A stretch of 64,000 nt of DNA, taken from Glandiceps talaboti. Lineage: Eukaryota; Hemichordata; Enteropneusta; Spengelidae. A model generated the notes under the pieces. It made no database searches. It saw nothing but the letters and a program-made list of their open reading frames with translations, and had not been told where the DNA came from. The stretch lies in contig NC_135551.1 in NCBI RefSeq assembly GCF_964340395.1, positions 21,769,503 through 21,833,502 on the forward strand, given 5' to 3'. This document shows positions 12,301-25,251 of this stretch, piece after piece (positions within the stretch are counted from its first letter, which is position 1; every line of letters starts with the position of its first letter). The position numbers and the translations under genes were made by a program.

Positions 12301-14152
12301 ACCACCTCCAGCAACTGGTGTATTAGCCTTAGGCACTGCAACGGACATCACATTCACACTAGCATACACCGTGACTGGGACTGGTGGAACGCCAACAGCT
12401 GTGAAGGTCTACGCCAGTGATGGTGCATCGAAGACATCTACTAAAGTTACCGCCACGGGTACTGGAGCTCCTACTAGTACTTCATCTGCTGTCACTGCTA
12501 GTGGTAGCTATACTGGTTTAAAAGCTACAATCACACTAGATAGTACCAACTGTGAGGCTTACACCAAACTATGTGCTGCTATAACAGTGACAGATGATGT
12601 TGCAACTAATAACGTGGTTTGTATTAACTTTGGAACATCAGCTACCGACGCAGGCTCAAAGAATTGTAACGGTAAGTATATATTTTGACGTTTGTTGTCG
12701 TGGCTACACAGTTACGTAAAATTGGTTTTATTTTTCAGTAATGTATAGTATTTATCATTGTATTGTTGTCATTATTTGTAGAGGAAAGACTAAATCAAAG
12801 AAACAAACACAAACACAAACACAAACACAAACACAAACACAAACACAAACACAAACACAAACACAAACACAAACACAAACCTGACGGTAACCAGTCTGTG
12901 TATTACACAGTACATAGTGCCTTGATATAAAACACTTGTAATTCCAGTCATTATTTTCCATGCAATAGTTATTCGTTAGTCACAAACTGTCACTGGCACA
13001 CTAATCAATCTCGATAAAGAATTTAATAGACATAAAGATATATCAAATGTGCTCATACATCATAACATTCAGCATCCGAAGCTATGACATGTATTAAATT
13101 GTCAATTATAATAACACGCGCGCACACGCACACACACATACGTGCAATCATGTATCAACACGTACTGTCTATATTATGCAGTGACAGCACTAACCGTTAT
13201 AGTGTTTATGATTCATTGTTTATTTCATAAATATATAGTTTATGAAATCCTTGGTCGTTTAGTAGTCTTGTTGTTAAAATCATAATGGGGTTTTTGTCTT
13301 AACTTCAACTCTATAGATATTGCGGCAACTACACTGACTTTAACTGATCCAGACCCAGCGAAGAGTGGCTTTACCAAGGACAAGGCCACAGAAGCCACAT
13401 TCACACTAGCATACACAGTGACCGGAACTGGTGGAACGCCAACGGCTGTAAAGCTCTACTTCAAGAACGATGATGCAACGAAAAAATCCACTGAAGTTAC
13501 CGCCACGGGTACTGGAGCTCCTACTAGTACTTCAGCTGCTGTCACTGCTAGTGGTAGCTATACTGGTTTAAAAGCTACAGTCACACTGGATGGTACCAAC
13601 TGTGAGGCTTACACCAATCTATGTGCTGCTCTCATATTTACAACTGCAGATGCCAATACAGCTAACAACGAGGCTTGTGCTGTCTTCGGAGTAGGAGCTG
13701 ACAAAGCAGGCAAAAAGCCATGTGGATGTAAGTACCATGATTTATTTACTTGTCTTTTATGTGGTGACTATTAATAATATTACAAATAACTTGTTTTGGA
13801 TAATCGATTTTATAGCTGATTTACTCCCAAATCTAAACTCAAAGTAATTCTTATAGTAGTTCTTCTAACAAAGATCAATGAAGATGGGTTTACATGATTT
13901 GTGTAGTATTGATAGGCCTACAAATGGATTGACATATATCAAATGATGTGTCTTGGTGTATACGGACAGAGTGCATGTTATGAGATGCCAGTATTAACAT
14001 ATATATTGACTAATACCATGTTGTCCCTAACAACCGATCATTCACATAGACTCTCTATCTTTTGTATTTCAGCTGGTAGTTCAGCCACTACATCCAGTAC
14101 TCTAATGGCTCTAACAATGGTCATCGGTGCTGTTCTGTCCTGGAAGATATAA
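9309..14152 (+). CDS. Gene A: secreted, probably GPI-anchored protein with three four-Cys repeat domains (complete, 452 aa)
   Basis: Coding exons read from splice signals: 9309-9313, 10429-10493, 11467-11862, 12270-12671, 13317-13727, 14073-14152 (TAA at 14150). Their lengths sum to 453 codons including stop with no frame break. Residues 1-23 form a signal peptide (MKNLCLLLPIVVVVVF core, ending TNA). Residues 24-155, 156-289 and 290-426 are three homologous domains, one exon each, all phase 1-1. Residues 427-452 are a Ser/Gly linker and a hydrophobic tail, the layout of a GPI-attachment signal. The protein should be extracellular, held on the outer membrane face. Each domain has four cysteines in its last third and is rich in Thr, Ser, Gly and Ala, so O-glycosylation is plausible. 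The family is not one I can name; a beta-sandwich resembling bacterial CARDB/DUF11-type adhesive repeats is only an inference. Every intron is GT-AG. Function unknown; cell-surface adhesion or recognition is a guess. Confidence 0.85.
10429..10493 (+). CDS. Gene A exon 2: signal peptide
   Basis: The exon follows acceptor tgttacag and ends before donor GTAAGT at 10494. With ATGAA from exon 1 it encodes M-K-N-L-C-L-L-L-P-I, a run of five valines, then FNRSVTNA. That is a charged start, a long hydrophobic core and a small-residue cleavage region, a classical signal peptide. The start codon is certain only if exon 1 (ATGAA|GTAAGT at 9309-9319) is spliced here. The same 5-nt exon plus signal exon arrangement in genes B and C supports this strongly. 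Confidence 0.85.
11467..11862 (+). CDS. Gene A exon 3: four-Cys domain 1
   Basis: 396 bp, phase 1-1, 132 residues (protein 24-155). It opens [15 protein letters not shown], has a central [11 protein letters not shown] loop, and carries cysteines at domain positions 93, 100, 116 and 131 in the frame NC-x6-LC-x15-C-x14-C. The motif TTNNVACIDFG precedes the last cysteine. The acceptor is ttttag and the donor GTACGT. It is more diverged from its counterpart in gene B (28177-28593) than domain 3 is from its counterpart. Confidence 0.85.
12270..12671 (+). CDS. Gene A exon 4: four-Cys domain 2
   Basis: 402 bp, phase 1-1, 134 residues (protein 156-289), from DIAASTLTVTAPPP to AGSKNCN. The four cysteines are conserved. 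The second half (from about 12454) is nearly base-for-base the same as exon 5 from about 13495, unlike the first part, where only the protein pattern is shared. This suggests a recent exon duplication or gene conversion. Gene B has no equivalent third domain exon. Confidence 0.85.
12801..12880 (+). repeat. (AAACAC)n hexanucleotide tract in gene A intron 4
   Basis: About 13 perfect hexamers. Gene B has no equivalent intron. The antisense Val-Cys open frame is an artefact of this tract. Confidence 0.9.
13317..13727 (+). CDS. Gene A exon 5: four-Cys domain 3
   Basis: 411 bp, phase 1-1, 137 residues (protein 290-426), from [14 protein letters not shown] to KKPCG. Acceptor ctatag, donor GTAAGT. 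It has the same length as gene B's last domain exon and differs from it at only four residues by eye (K/E, E/D, I/T, A/D). This is the most recently homogenised coding segment in the window. Confidence 0.85.
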
Positions 14153-14158
14153 ATACAG
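14073..14158 (+). CDS. Gene A exon 6: GPI-type tail, stop, and start of 3' UTR
   Basis: Acceptor tttgtatttcag. The exon encodes [11 protein letters not shown], then [15 protein letters not shown] and TAA (14150-14152). Small residues (GSGSSA) followed by a hydrophobic C-terminus with no cytoplasmic tail fit a GPI-attachment signal; a short transmembrane anchor is the alternative. Six bases after the stop a strong donor (CAG|GTATGT) opens a 3' UTR intron to 14863. Confidence 0.8.
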
Positions 14159-14863
14159 GTATGTAAATATACTTGTCATGATGGTATATTTACAAAAGTA
14201 TCATGTGTACAATTGTCATCGGCAGGACACCGTAGAAGTTAATACGACCACATCATGACGCCTTCAGTCTTTTTAGACGACGCCTTCAGTCGAGATAAAA
14301 CACAAACCCAAACCCACCGGTTCAAGTACTTGCAGCTTTCTGTGATGTCCTTTGCTGAATCCGTAGTTTGCCACTCTTTGAAGTCACAGTCAATTTTGGG
14401 TTATATACGTTGTTGTTTTTTGTCGATGGAGATACATCATGAATTTCAAAATAATAGCAAATGTTATCTGTTTCAAATAGTAGTTGGTAATAATAATGGA
14501 TGAACTTCGTAGAATAGTTTCACCACCAAAACACTGGTACCACCATAGGTTATAATAGCCTCTAAGAAACATAAAACAGATTTGAAGGAAGAAAGCAAAA
14601 CACAAAATTAGAGAAAACTATGAAAAGACTACTGTTTGATTAAACTGAAAGTTCATACTTTGTCGTTTCTTATACTCTAAGGATACTTAAAAGCTGATGT
14701 CTGTATTTGTATAAACTACAGCAATTGATAAGAGCCAATATTTAGCATTGTGAATGTTGATAAATTCAACATCGTCTCCTACTTTTTTTTAAAAGTCAAA
14801 TAATCTTACATGACTGTAATAATTTAGTTTGAATACTCAACTTGTTCCTTATTTTCTTTACAG

Positions 14864-16175
<1,312 letters not shown>

Positions 16176-16555
16176 TGATTTTGTAAATTGTGTGAATGTT
16201 TAGCTGCATGTAAGAATACTTTGATAGTGAGTTAAAAAATATGTGAGTCAATTAATATGTTTGCTGTATTTTGTGGTTGTGTTTGTCAGTGATGAATGTT
16301 GTCATGTTTTCAACAAGACCCACAAAAGTCCCCCATTTTCATGATATCTTAATTTTCGAAAAAATTACAGAATTTCCATCTTTTACCCCATTTTTGCCCT
16401 TCCCAAAGTCTTGAGATAAAAGACAATAAATTCAAGTCAGCCACGACTGGTTGTGATGGTATGAATGGGGGATGCTAGTGATATCGTCAGTGCAACGTTA
16501 TCTTGGCAAAGCATTGATAGACAGTATATTTTCAAGTTGCTATTAGACCTACGGA

Positions 16556-16588
16556 CAGGTCAGGTCAGGTCAGGGTAGGTCAGGTCAC
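16556..16588 (+). promoter_or_regulatory. Tandem AGGTC array (nuclear-receptor half-site-like), copy I
   Basis: Six near-perfect 5-bp repeats produce overlapping AGGTCA half-sites. The array is kept in the other two duplicates (about 24489-24524 inverted and 44206-44244). It may simply be a short microsatellite. Confidence 0.35.
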
Positions 16589-17157
16589 TCTATAAATCAA
16601 TGTCTAGCGTGTGTACGCATTGCTTTTGTCAATGGACACACGTATAGTACTCTCGATTGCAATTCATTGAGATGTAAAGGTCACATCAAGGTAATATGAG
16701 GTTAAGCACACAGATCGCTCAACCACCATATACTGGCCTACGTACTACTGTCTCTGCCTGTTTACATCACATTGTTTTGTGGTTGTTTCACTAACCACAT
16801 AGAGGCAAAATTATCACAGAAAGCGAAGTAAGCAGGTTAATACTGTCTCAAATTTATAACAATTAAATCTGTCAGGTGTCAGTTGATCTTGAAGACATGT
16901 GAGCTTATATGACGGTTCTTATAAGCTTATGTGGCGGTCCACTTTTCAATTTATTTACTGGCTATGCTTGGGTTCAAACACTTACATATCCTAAAAGCTT
17001 ATCACGTGATATTTATCTGACCTTTCACCAGACTGGTTTATTTAATTTCATACAACCACTCAATTGTAAACTAATAATAAGTTAGTTGGAGGTGACAGAA
17101 ATTCCGTTTGTTGTGCTCTCCTAAATCAAGCCTATGGGCATACGTCTTTGTTAAAAC

Positions 17158-17216
17158 ATGGCGACATATGAAGGCAGATCAGTTCGATGTCCGGGAAAAG
17201 TTGCTATTGTCGGCTG
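17158..17216 (+). CDS. Candidate first coding exon, unknown gene (copy I)
   Basis: An ATG followed by 18 open codons (MATYEGRSVRCPGKVAIVG) and a TG before a strong GTAAGT donor. The inverted copy at 22562-22620 has the same 59-nt length and open frame despite several substitutions. The KVAIVG end resembles the first strand of an NAD(P)-binding fold, but that is weak. No second exon could be identified, so this may be a stranded exon copy. Confidence 0.35.
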
Positions 17217-17640
17217 GTAAGTTACTAGTAGTATATAGTCGTCATGGGTCCCCTGCTTAGTTCATTCATCACTCTACAATATTTACGTGTGAAATACACA
17301 TAACGATTCCACTTTTTGAGATTTTTTTGTAGTTAATGTATTACGATGGGCCCCTTTACGGCACCGTCTGCGACGCAACGCAATGATTATTCTTCATTGC
17401 TTTAGCGGAAATTATTCACTGCTTGCCAGAATTTCTTCATATAACAATATAGTACCTTTACTTACAGCAGTTTATCCGTACCTGTTATACCCGAACAATC
17501 AATCAATCAATATATATATATATATTTATATTTATATTCATATGAATGTAAGTGTCTCGCTGGAGAGAACAGTGCTCGATGCAAATATTAGTAGCAGAGC
17601 ATTATAGACTTAATTCAAAAGAATAAGGATGTAATAAGTC

Positions 17641-17893
<253 letters not shown>

Positions 17894-18219
17894 CCGACAT
17901 CTGAAAAAAATTGTAAAACTTTTAGCCTCTGAACGAGTAGATATATTGCAGGGATTTGCTGCTTTTCTATACTACTGTTATCTGTAAGAATTGAGGCAGG
18001 TGAGATTATGGAGCTGTGATTATTCTTTTCTTTCGTGACTGTTGTGAGGAGATACTGACATGAGCGCCACCAATTGTCAGGGTGTGATCATTTATCGTTT
18101 TGCAACTGTGGGGTGGACAAACTAGTTGTATTCACGCTCTCTGGACTCCATGATTTATATATGATGTAGCAATTCATCAAATTGTAATGGGCATGTCACG
18201 TTAGAGCAACAGTAAGCAA

Positions 18220-18850
18220 ATGTATACAGGATGATATTGCGCATGCCCACGGTCGTTTTAAGTATCAGAGACTGCACAACTTATGTCATTGAGGTACTAC
18301 TACCATGTGTCACGCCGACCCTCTTCTAGATGTCTGGTTTGAGGATTATAATTCTACAATTTGGATTTTAAGGCTGTTATTTAGCCATTACCACACTACT
18401 AGGGGACAAGGTAAGTGTATTGTATCGTCTACTTTCTCTATGCGTCACATGGAAATCGTTGTCTTCGATGTTAGAAGAATGTTTTATTTGTTAAATGGAC
18501 AAATTGTCTACGTCATCAGTGAAATTCCGTACAGAGCACATTGTAAATAAAATCCGATAATATCAATATCCAAAATAAGTAATTACCAGTCAGAATATGT
18601 CGTCATATTGTATTTAAAAAGACGTTTTCTTATACTAGCTGTGTTTAGGACTAAATTCAGACGTCAACTTGTGTTGAATAGTTTATATTATAAACTGTCT
18701 CATAAGTTGTCGAAGTAGTTTAGATTTAGTCCTACATATATAAGACTACATGATATTTCATATGAATATCCTTTTACAAGTTAGCGATATTAGAAGTGTG
18801 GTTTTCGGTTAACGATATTTCAATAAGTTTACTAGCATGCGAAATGGAGA
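18220..18850 (+). repeat. Repeat block with conserved splice-donor-like element, copy 1
   Basis: It resembles 44985-45600 (direct) and, more weakly, 20060-20300. All three hold ATTGCGCATGC, a CATGTGTC/CGTGTGTC segment, and end with ACAAGGTAAGTGTAT, a good donor. It could be a promoter plus first exon that was duplicated with the region, or a short repeat. No protein is supported. Confidence 0.4.
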
Positions 18851-20059
18851 GCGCCACCAATGGTTAGAGGGTTATCATTTACTAGCGTAATACAACATGT
18901 AGATTTGCAATATACGTGTGTCTTTTAGTTTGGGGTGGGGTTTTCAAGCATTTTAGTTCTCATCCGAAAAAAATATTTTAGTGGAATCAATTTTGTACCC
19001 ATAAATACAAATATTTCTGCAAAAAAAAATACTGAGAAATGGAAGACTTTTCGCTATAGTAAATGCATGGCAATAAAATACATTAAAGTGTCAACAAACG
19101 AGCAATTTTCTCATTACACACAGGCTTTATATTCATTATAATACATACTACTGCCTACTGATTTGAAATTGATTGTGCTGTCTAAAATAATTAATTTTAA
19201 CTGTTTACGTTAGAAAGGAGGATGGGGATCTGAGGCCTAACAAAAAAAATGTTTACCCTACACTGAATTATTGATGTCGTCCCTAACAAGTGTCCAAACA
19301 GTTTCAAAACATATTATTTTCGCAGATTTAATTACGTCATACATAGTTCAATGATAATTGGTGATTAACATTTTTTTTAATTAAAGTATTTTTTTAATTC
19401 CTTTATTTAATTAATGTACATTGTTAATAATTAGCAAGTCACGTGGAAATGTTAGAGAAGTTTTGAATGTTTCTTGAAATGTATGACAGACACTTGTTGA
19501 AAACCATTCATTCCAAAATTCATCAGGAGAAATAATGAGGTCTTTATCACCTACATAAATGAAAACATGTTGAACGAATGAATCATCTAGAAGTTTTAAA
19601 GTCAAATGAAAGAATGTATTTTTCAAAGATTAAACAACTAACAAGAGTAATATTGAATGATGATCACCTCCAGGTATGTAAGCTTGGTGCCCTTTCAATT
19701 GATTCAATTGTGCGATGCACGCATGAACAACTTGAAAAGAAAACCTGAAATTTAAAGGAACAGCATTACAGTCTAGACGAGTGTGACCTGTAACGGCTCG
19801 ACTTGTGTAAATATTAACTCCCTTCCTATGTGTATTACACCAGACACGCCTTCCAATATGCAAAAAACCACCACTACTACCCATGTCACACGCCCACCGC
19901 AAAATTCGTTGTTCAGGCCTCGGGATTTCTCTCATCATGATCATACTTGACCATAATCAGCTTGTTATTCTCTTTACATGTAATATAACACTAGAACTCA
20001 GGTTGATGGCGTTCTTTTCAATTCTGATGTGTTTACTGGTAAACCGATTCATCATGTGA
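18851..20059. other. No gene recognised (centre of the A/B inverted repeat)
   Basis: Spacer between the arms. Two minus-strand frames (19944-19630 and 19626-19411) abut and have mixed composition, but I recognise no family, and they are separated by a stop. AT-rich stretches surround them. Confidence 0.35.
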
Positions 20060-20300
20060 CGGGCTGTCATGTCACGATAGTGATTGCGCATGCTCCACTG
20101 CAGTTACAATTCTCAAAGTCTGTGCAAGGTCGAACTTTTGCCATTGGGGAGTACCATGTGTCGCAATGCTGTGACCCTATCTTACATTTCTGGTCTGCCA
20201 AGTGACAATCGTACGATTGTTACTCTAAAATGGGGATTTTAAAGTTGTTATTTAAGTAATATTTCGGCGAAATTGTGTCATGGAACAAGGTAAGTGTATT
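20060..20300 (+). repeat. Repeat block with splice-donor-like element, copy 2
   Basis: ATTGCGCATGCTCC, a GTACCATGTGTCGC segment and a final ATGGAACAAG|GTAAGT. It is diverged from the 18.2-kb copy but in the same order and orientation. Confidence 0.35.
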
Positions 20301-21130
20301 TTAAAGTTTACTTTCTCCCTGCATGAAATGAAAATCGTCGACTTTGTTTGAAGCATTTCTTCTTTTCATTTATTTGTCAGGCACATAGCTCATGTATCGT
20401 CTGCCAGTACAATTCTACACGTAGCACAATTTGTATAAATTTGGGAAATGTAGACATACACAATTCAGACACAATAAGTCTCAAATAGAATATGTCGGCA
20501 TTTCAAAGGTATCCTCCCGACTAACATTAAAATGCAAGTGTGAAACCTGTTGTTTGGTAGAAATACAGGAAAAGTTTGGTCAAAATAAAATTATTAAAAT
20601 AACACTAATGCGATATTCTTGTCGTGTGCTGAAAATTCCTCTTTTTTGTCGCTTGATCATCAAGCAATCATTTTCTCATTTGATAGTGCTTTTCTCGACG
20701 TATTTTTGTCTGTATTTTGTGTAAGGTTGCAGAACGAAAAGTACGTTTACCATTAAGTGATGTATAGTAAATTCAGATTGGACAATGGGGAAAACCTTTT
20801 AATATCACCACGTGTATATACGGACGACCGTTTGAGATTTAAACGAGAAGACCATAATGACAAATCTAAATGTGGCAATCGTGGCAAACTACAGACAAAG
20901 CTTTAATTGTCATTCGTATTTGATGACACAATATTGTACTGTCATGAATAAAGTTTTACTACGCTGTTTATGCTCAGAAGAACTTTCTAGGCGGTATGTA
21001 AACACCTCCAATGAGGTGACATGTCGTCGTCGTCTTGTAATTAAGGTTTGTCGACCTGAAAAAATAGCCTATACATGAACCCGGCAGTTTAATCAGCTCT
21101 TTGAGATAACTACGAGTGTTGACTTTTGAC
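20301..21130. other. No gene recognised
   Basis: Unique-looking sequence. The 97-codon frame at 20431-20724 shows no motif, and its ATG context is unremarkable. Confidence 0.35.
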
Positions 21131-21135
21131 TTTGC

Positions 21136-21249
21136 GGTAGTGACCCTACGAGCTGCAGTAGTCTAGTAGAGACCCTATGAGCTGCGGTAGAGACCCTATG
21201 AGCTGCGGTACGGTAGAGACCCTATGAGCTGCTGTAGAGACCCTATGAT
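21136..21249 (+). repeat. Minisatellite, unit about 22 bp
   Basis: Five imperfect units of TAGAGACCCTATGAGCTGCG, with one unit carrying a CGGTA insertion. Confidence 0.85.
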
Positions 21250-21663
21250 CAGGTATCATCTTCATCGAACGAATTAAATTGTGACGTGTCAAGTATTCAA
21301 GAAAAAAACTCAAGATATTATAAAAATGTCCTCAGTCCAGAAAAGTCGAAAATGAATGCCTCGAATTTCGTCCTACTTGCAGACATAGCAAACTCATGCA
21401 GTGTGTCCTCCGGGAGATTCCATTTTCACTGCAGGTTTCTTAGTGTAAGCATAATTAAGAGTTGGGCCAAAGTTAAGAATATGGACAGGTTGCAAAGTAA
21501 GGTCAGTATTAAGGGACAACAAGTCATTAAATGAGAACAAATTGTAGATCACTAAATATAGGTTTGCTTTTCATACTGTATCAACCATCGTATGTGCTTT
21601 ATCAAATCACAGGGGAATCGAGCTTCAATGGTTACACTAACGACAAAGAAACAAGCAAGCTAA

Positions 21664-21708
<45 letters not shown>

Positions 21709-21762
21709 ACACGCACAGAGAGACGAACAAACAAACAAACAAACAAACAAACAAACAAATAA
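21664..21762 (+). repeat. (AAC)n and (AAAC)n microsatellites
   Basis: A run of AAC triplets to about 21708, then AAAC tetramers at about 21727-21762. Confidence 0.9.
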
Positions 21763-22439
21763 ACGAACTTTACCTCTTTTGACAACATGACATTTGACCT
21801 TAATTTACCTCTCTGTGACACGAACATTACAATATATTTTCACTATTTTAGAAATAGTCCCACTGTAGAGTCACGATAATTCCAATTATTTGTTTCCTTG
21901 GTTGTTGTTGTATGCATAAACAATCACGCCCAAGTCCCCTCTGATCATGGTGATAAGTGTGATTATTCATCAGGTATAATTCAGGCAACCGTTGGGTAAA
22001 CGGCAGAGATCTGGTAAACGGCCAGGACATGTACAGTCTGTAATCCTAGCCATGGCACAGTCAGAAACCACAGTGTGTCGTATAACCATTTAATCACAGA
22101 CAAGTAAGTTTAAGTACTTGTCTGCGGTTTAATACCGGTATTTAAGTGGCCTTGAGGTCATGGGTTACAATTCCTTTGTGTTCTTCTCTGGACTCCAAGT
22201 CACGAAATCTCAACAGTAAACCATTCGATAGAGACATGCTGGCAAGGCTAACATGCCCCCCATCCCGCCCCGCGGGTAGCTAGTAATAAGGCTAAAACGA
22301 AACACATATCACAAAACAAAAATGAAAAAATATCTTTCTCTTTCCTCATCAAAACTTAATCACTCTCATGGAGTATACTCCATTGAACGAGTAAACAAAA
22401 ACCTTTTACTTCTGCTCGCAGATTGAGTACTCCAGTCTG
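21763..22439. other. No gene recognised
   Basis: Spacer bordering the inverted duplication. No exon, RNA gene or element end is visible. Confidence 0.35.
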
Positions 22440-22561
22440 ACATTGTCCCTTTACCCTGTCATAGAGAAGGAAAGAGAATTGTAGAATTTAGTCCAAACAA
22501 CCCGGTGTGAAAGCAGGTGACTCATGACGACTATATACTACTATAGCTCCTAGTAACTTAC

Positions 22562-22620
22562 CAGCCGACGATATCAACCTCTCCTCGGATTCTAACTGCT
22601 CTACCTTCATATGTCGCCAT
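22562..22620 (-). CDS. Candidate first coding exon, unknown gene (copy II)
   Basis: ATG at 22620-22618, MATYEGRAVRIRGEVDIVG, then TG and GTAAGT. It has the same 59-nt length and phase as the copy at 17158-17216, with several amino-acid changes but no stop. The copy at about 44673-44709 has lost the ATG end (in-frame SVCPGEKVCIIG). Confidence 0.35.
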
Positions 22621-22732
22621 ATTTTCACAAAGTCATACCACTTATGGTTATAGGTTTCATTTAGGAGAGCTCAACAAACGAAATTTGTGTCACCCCAACT
22701 GACTTATTATTAGTTTACGATTGATTGGTTGC

Positions 22733-22934
22733 GTGTATGTATGTATGCATGTATGCATGTATGTATGTATGTATGTATGTACTATGTATGTATGTATGTA
22801 TGTATGTATGTATGTATGTATGTATGTATGTATGCATGCATGCATGCATGCATGCATGCATGCATGCATGCATGTATGTATGTATGTATGTATGTATGTA
22901 TGTATGTATGTATGTATGTATGTATGTATGTATG
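22733..22934 (+). repeat. (GTAT)n with internal (GCAT)n, about 200 bp
   Basis: It expanded at a site where copy I has only ttcatacaacc (17047-17057). The central GCATGCAT block (about 22832-22874) is self-complementary. All frames are open by repetition; none is a gene. Confidence 0.9.
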
Positions 22935-23355
22935 GAATTAAATAAACCAGTCCGATGAAAGGTCAGATAAATATCACATGATAAGCTTTTAGGACATGTA
23001 AGTGTTTGACCCCAAAATATAGGCAGTGAATAAATTGAAAAGTCGACATCCACATAAGCCTATAAGAACCACATGTCTTCAAGATCGCCCGACACCTGAC
23101 ACATGTAATGATTATAAATGTGAGACAGTATTAACCTGTTGACATCGCTATTTGTGATAATTTTGTTTGTCTGTGGTTAGTGAAACAAAACAACGTGATG
23201 TAAACAGGCAAAGGCAATAGTAGTAGGCCTAATATACCTATAGTGGCTGAACGATCTGTGTGTTTGACCTCATATTACCTTGACGTGACCTTTACCCTAC
23301 ATCACAACGAATTGCAATCAAGGGTACTACTATACGTGTGTCCATTGACAGTAGG

Positions 23356-24457
23356 GAGGTTTAGATACATTATCGTGTAGGCATACACATAATGATGCAT
23401 ACAAAGTTGTGTTTAAATTAGTTACGCGTTCAGAACACAAACGTATGGAAGACCGAAAAACAAAACTGCAACCTGCGACTTGCCAGCCTCGATTTTCTCA
23501 TTTTCTCGTAAAATACTAGAGTTTAGGGTATTTATTGTCGACAAGAGCGATTTGGCACATTGAATTGGAATATACCATACAGTTTCGTCCGGACTCGAAG
23601 GAGCCTGAAAAGCTACCTTTATTACAACCCCATGAGCTAGCTTTTTGATGTACTGTTCGTACTCTTGAAGTGATCTGTGATCTGTGACCTGTGAGTGTGA
23701 CCTAGCTTTAAGCGTTCGGTCAACGCACAGTCTGTAGAATAATTAATCTTACCAGTACACATGTATGTTTCGCTCTTGCAAGTGTTGTGGTCGAAAATAA
23801 ATAATAACATGACTATGTTATGCATAATACACTCAAAGTTACATTTGCAAATGCAATTTGTTGGATGATGCACACAGCCTCGCCACGGCGCGGCAGCCAT
23901 CTTACTTTTTGCTGGGCCGGCAAGTCATAGTACGCATGCCAGCATTATAATACGGGAACTGTTAGCTTGATTCGCAGGGAATATGCTACCTGACATGCTG
24001 TATCTTAAAGGCGCCCCTAAAATAACCCCAAAATATCCTAAAATAAAATAGAACAATTAAGTCACAGGTTTGCAACTGGCAGTCGCAGGTTGCAGTTTTG
24101 CAACTAACAAGTCACAGGTCGCAGTCCTCATCACCAGTCTTGCGTACAAACGTGAAAGACATTGAATGTGCATGTGCATGTTGACATCTTCTGACTTGGT
24201 GTCCTTGGCAGGGTGTCCAGAACACAGGCACTCGATTCGAGATCAATGAATAAATGGATATTGAATAAAATGATACTAAGTTTACAAACTAAATGTCTAA
24301 TATTTCCTGTGATAAAAATTTAAGACGTATTTACAGGTATATGTAGACCACCATTGTGACGTAGGATCGTCTGATACAGATCGCCTGGGTTACTTTGAAT
24401 CACGTGACTATGATGCTACATGTATAGAACACACATAAATACGCTCATCTAAACCTC
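23356..24457. mobile_element. Non-autonomous TIR element inserted in copy II only
   Basis: The ends are GAGGTTTAGAT (23356-23366) and its exact reverse complement ATCTAAACCTC (24447-24457). The corresponding place in copies I and III (about 16600-16640; 44260-44300) lacks this DNA. Inside is a second, nearly perfect inverted pair, CAAAACTGCAACCTGCGACT (about 23461) against its complement (about 24076-24100). No transposase is seen. It also holds a GC-rich segment around 23880-23910 reading ATGGCTGCCGCGCC on the minus strand. Confidence 0.6.
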
Positions 24458-24944
24458 TCTAATAACAATGCTATAGTGACCTGAACTACCGTGACATGAC
24501 CTGACCTGACCTGACCTGACCTGTCCGAAGGCCTAATAGCAACTTATATATAAAATATATTCTGTGTAGCATGGCTTTGCCAAAACAAGGTTACACTGAC
24601 GGTATCACTAGCATCCCCCATTCATACCATCACAACCATTTGTGGCTGACTTCAATTTATTTCAATTTATTGTCTTTTATCTCAAGACTTTGAATTGCGG
24701 AAGGTCAAAAATGGGGTAAAATGATGGGAATTCTGTAATTTTCTAAAATTAAAACATCATAAAAATGGGGGACGTTTGTGGGTCTTGTTGAAAACATGAC
24801 AACTTTCATTATTGATAAACACAACTTCAAAAACAGTAATCATATCAATTGACTCACATACTTTTAACTCACTATCAAAGTATTCTTACACGCAGCTAAA
24901 CATTCACACAATTTACAAAATCAAACAATAATTACAATGTAATC

Positions 24945-25203
24945 AATTTTATTATTCTCACACAAGTTGACTTCATTTAGAGCAAAACAATTCATTACAT
25001 TGGCAATCCTCACTTAGTCGAGAATAAATTATTATTTAATTTATCTCTTTCGGTGATTTTCTTTTCAAGTCTAGAATATATAATGACAGATTCAAAAGTA
25101 CAGCTGTAATATAACTGTTGTCTTTTCATTCTGTGCAGACTGACATTGTATCGTCAGTTTGAAATTAATCATTACACTGTAAGGTAGCATAGTCTATAAC
25201 ATG

Positions 25204-25251
<48 letters not shown>

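Noticed and set aside
12079-12420. 113-codon plus-strand frame
   Set aside because: It overlaps gene A exon 4 in another frame and runs from intron sequence.
17158-17216. Assigning the MATYEGR exon to GPD1 or a short-chain dehydrogenase
   Set aside because: The KVCIIG/KVAIVG ending is suggestive, but the codon split by the intron (TG+N) cannot give the expected Ser or Thr, and no second exon is seen.
19411-19944. Two abutting minus-strand frames, one containing LLDDSFVQHV
   Set aside because: The phrase faintly recalls LINE endonuclease sequences, but no following motif fits and a stop separates the frames; too weak to call.
22715-23053. Several overlapping His/Ile/Thr or Met/Cys/Val frames
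   Set aside because: All come from the TATG/GCAT microsatellite, which is open in every frame.
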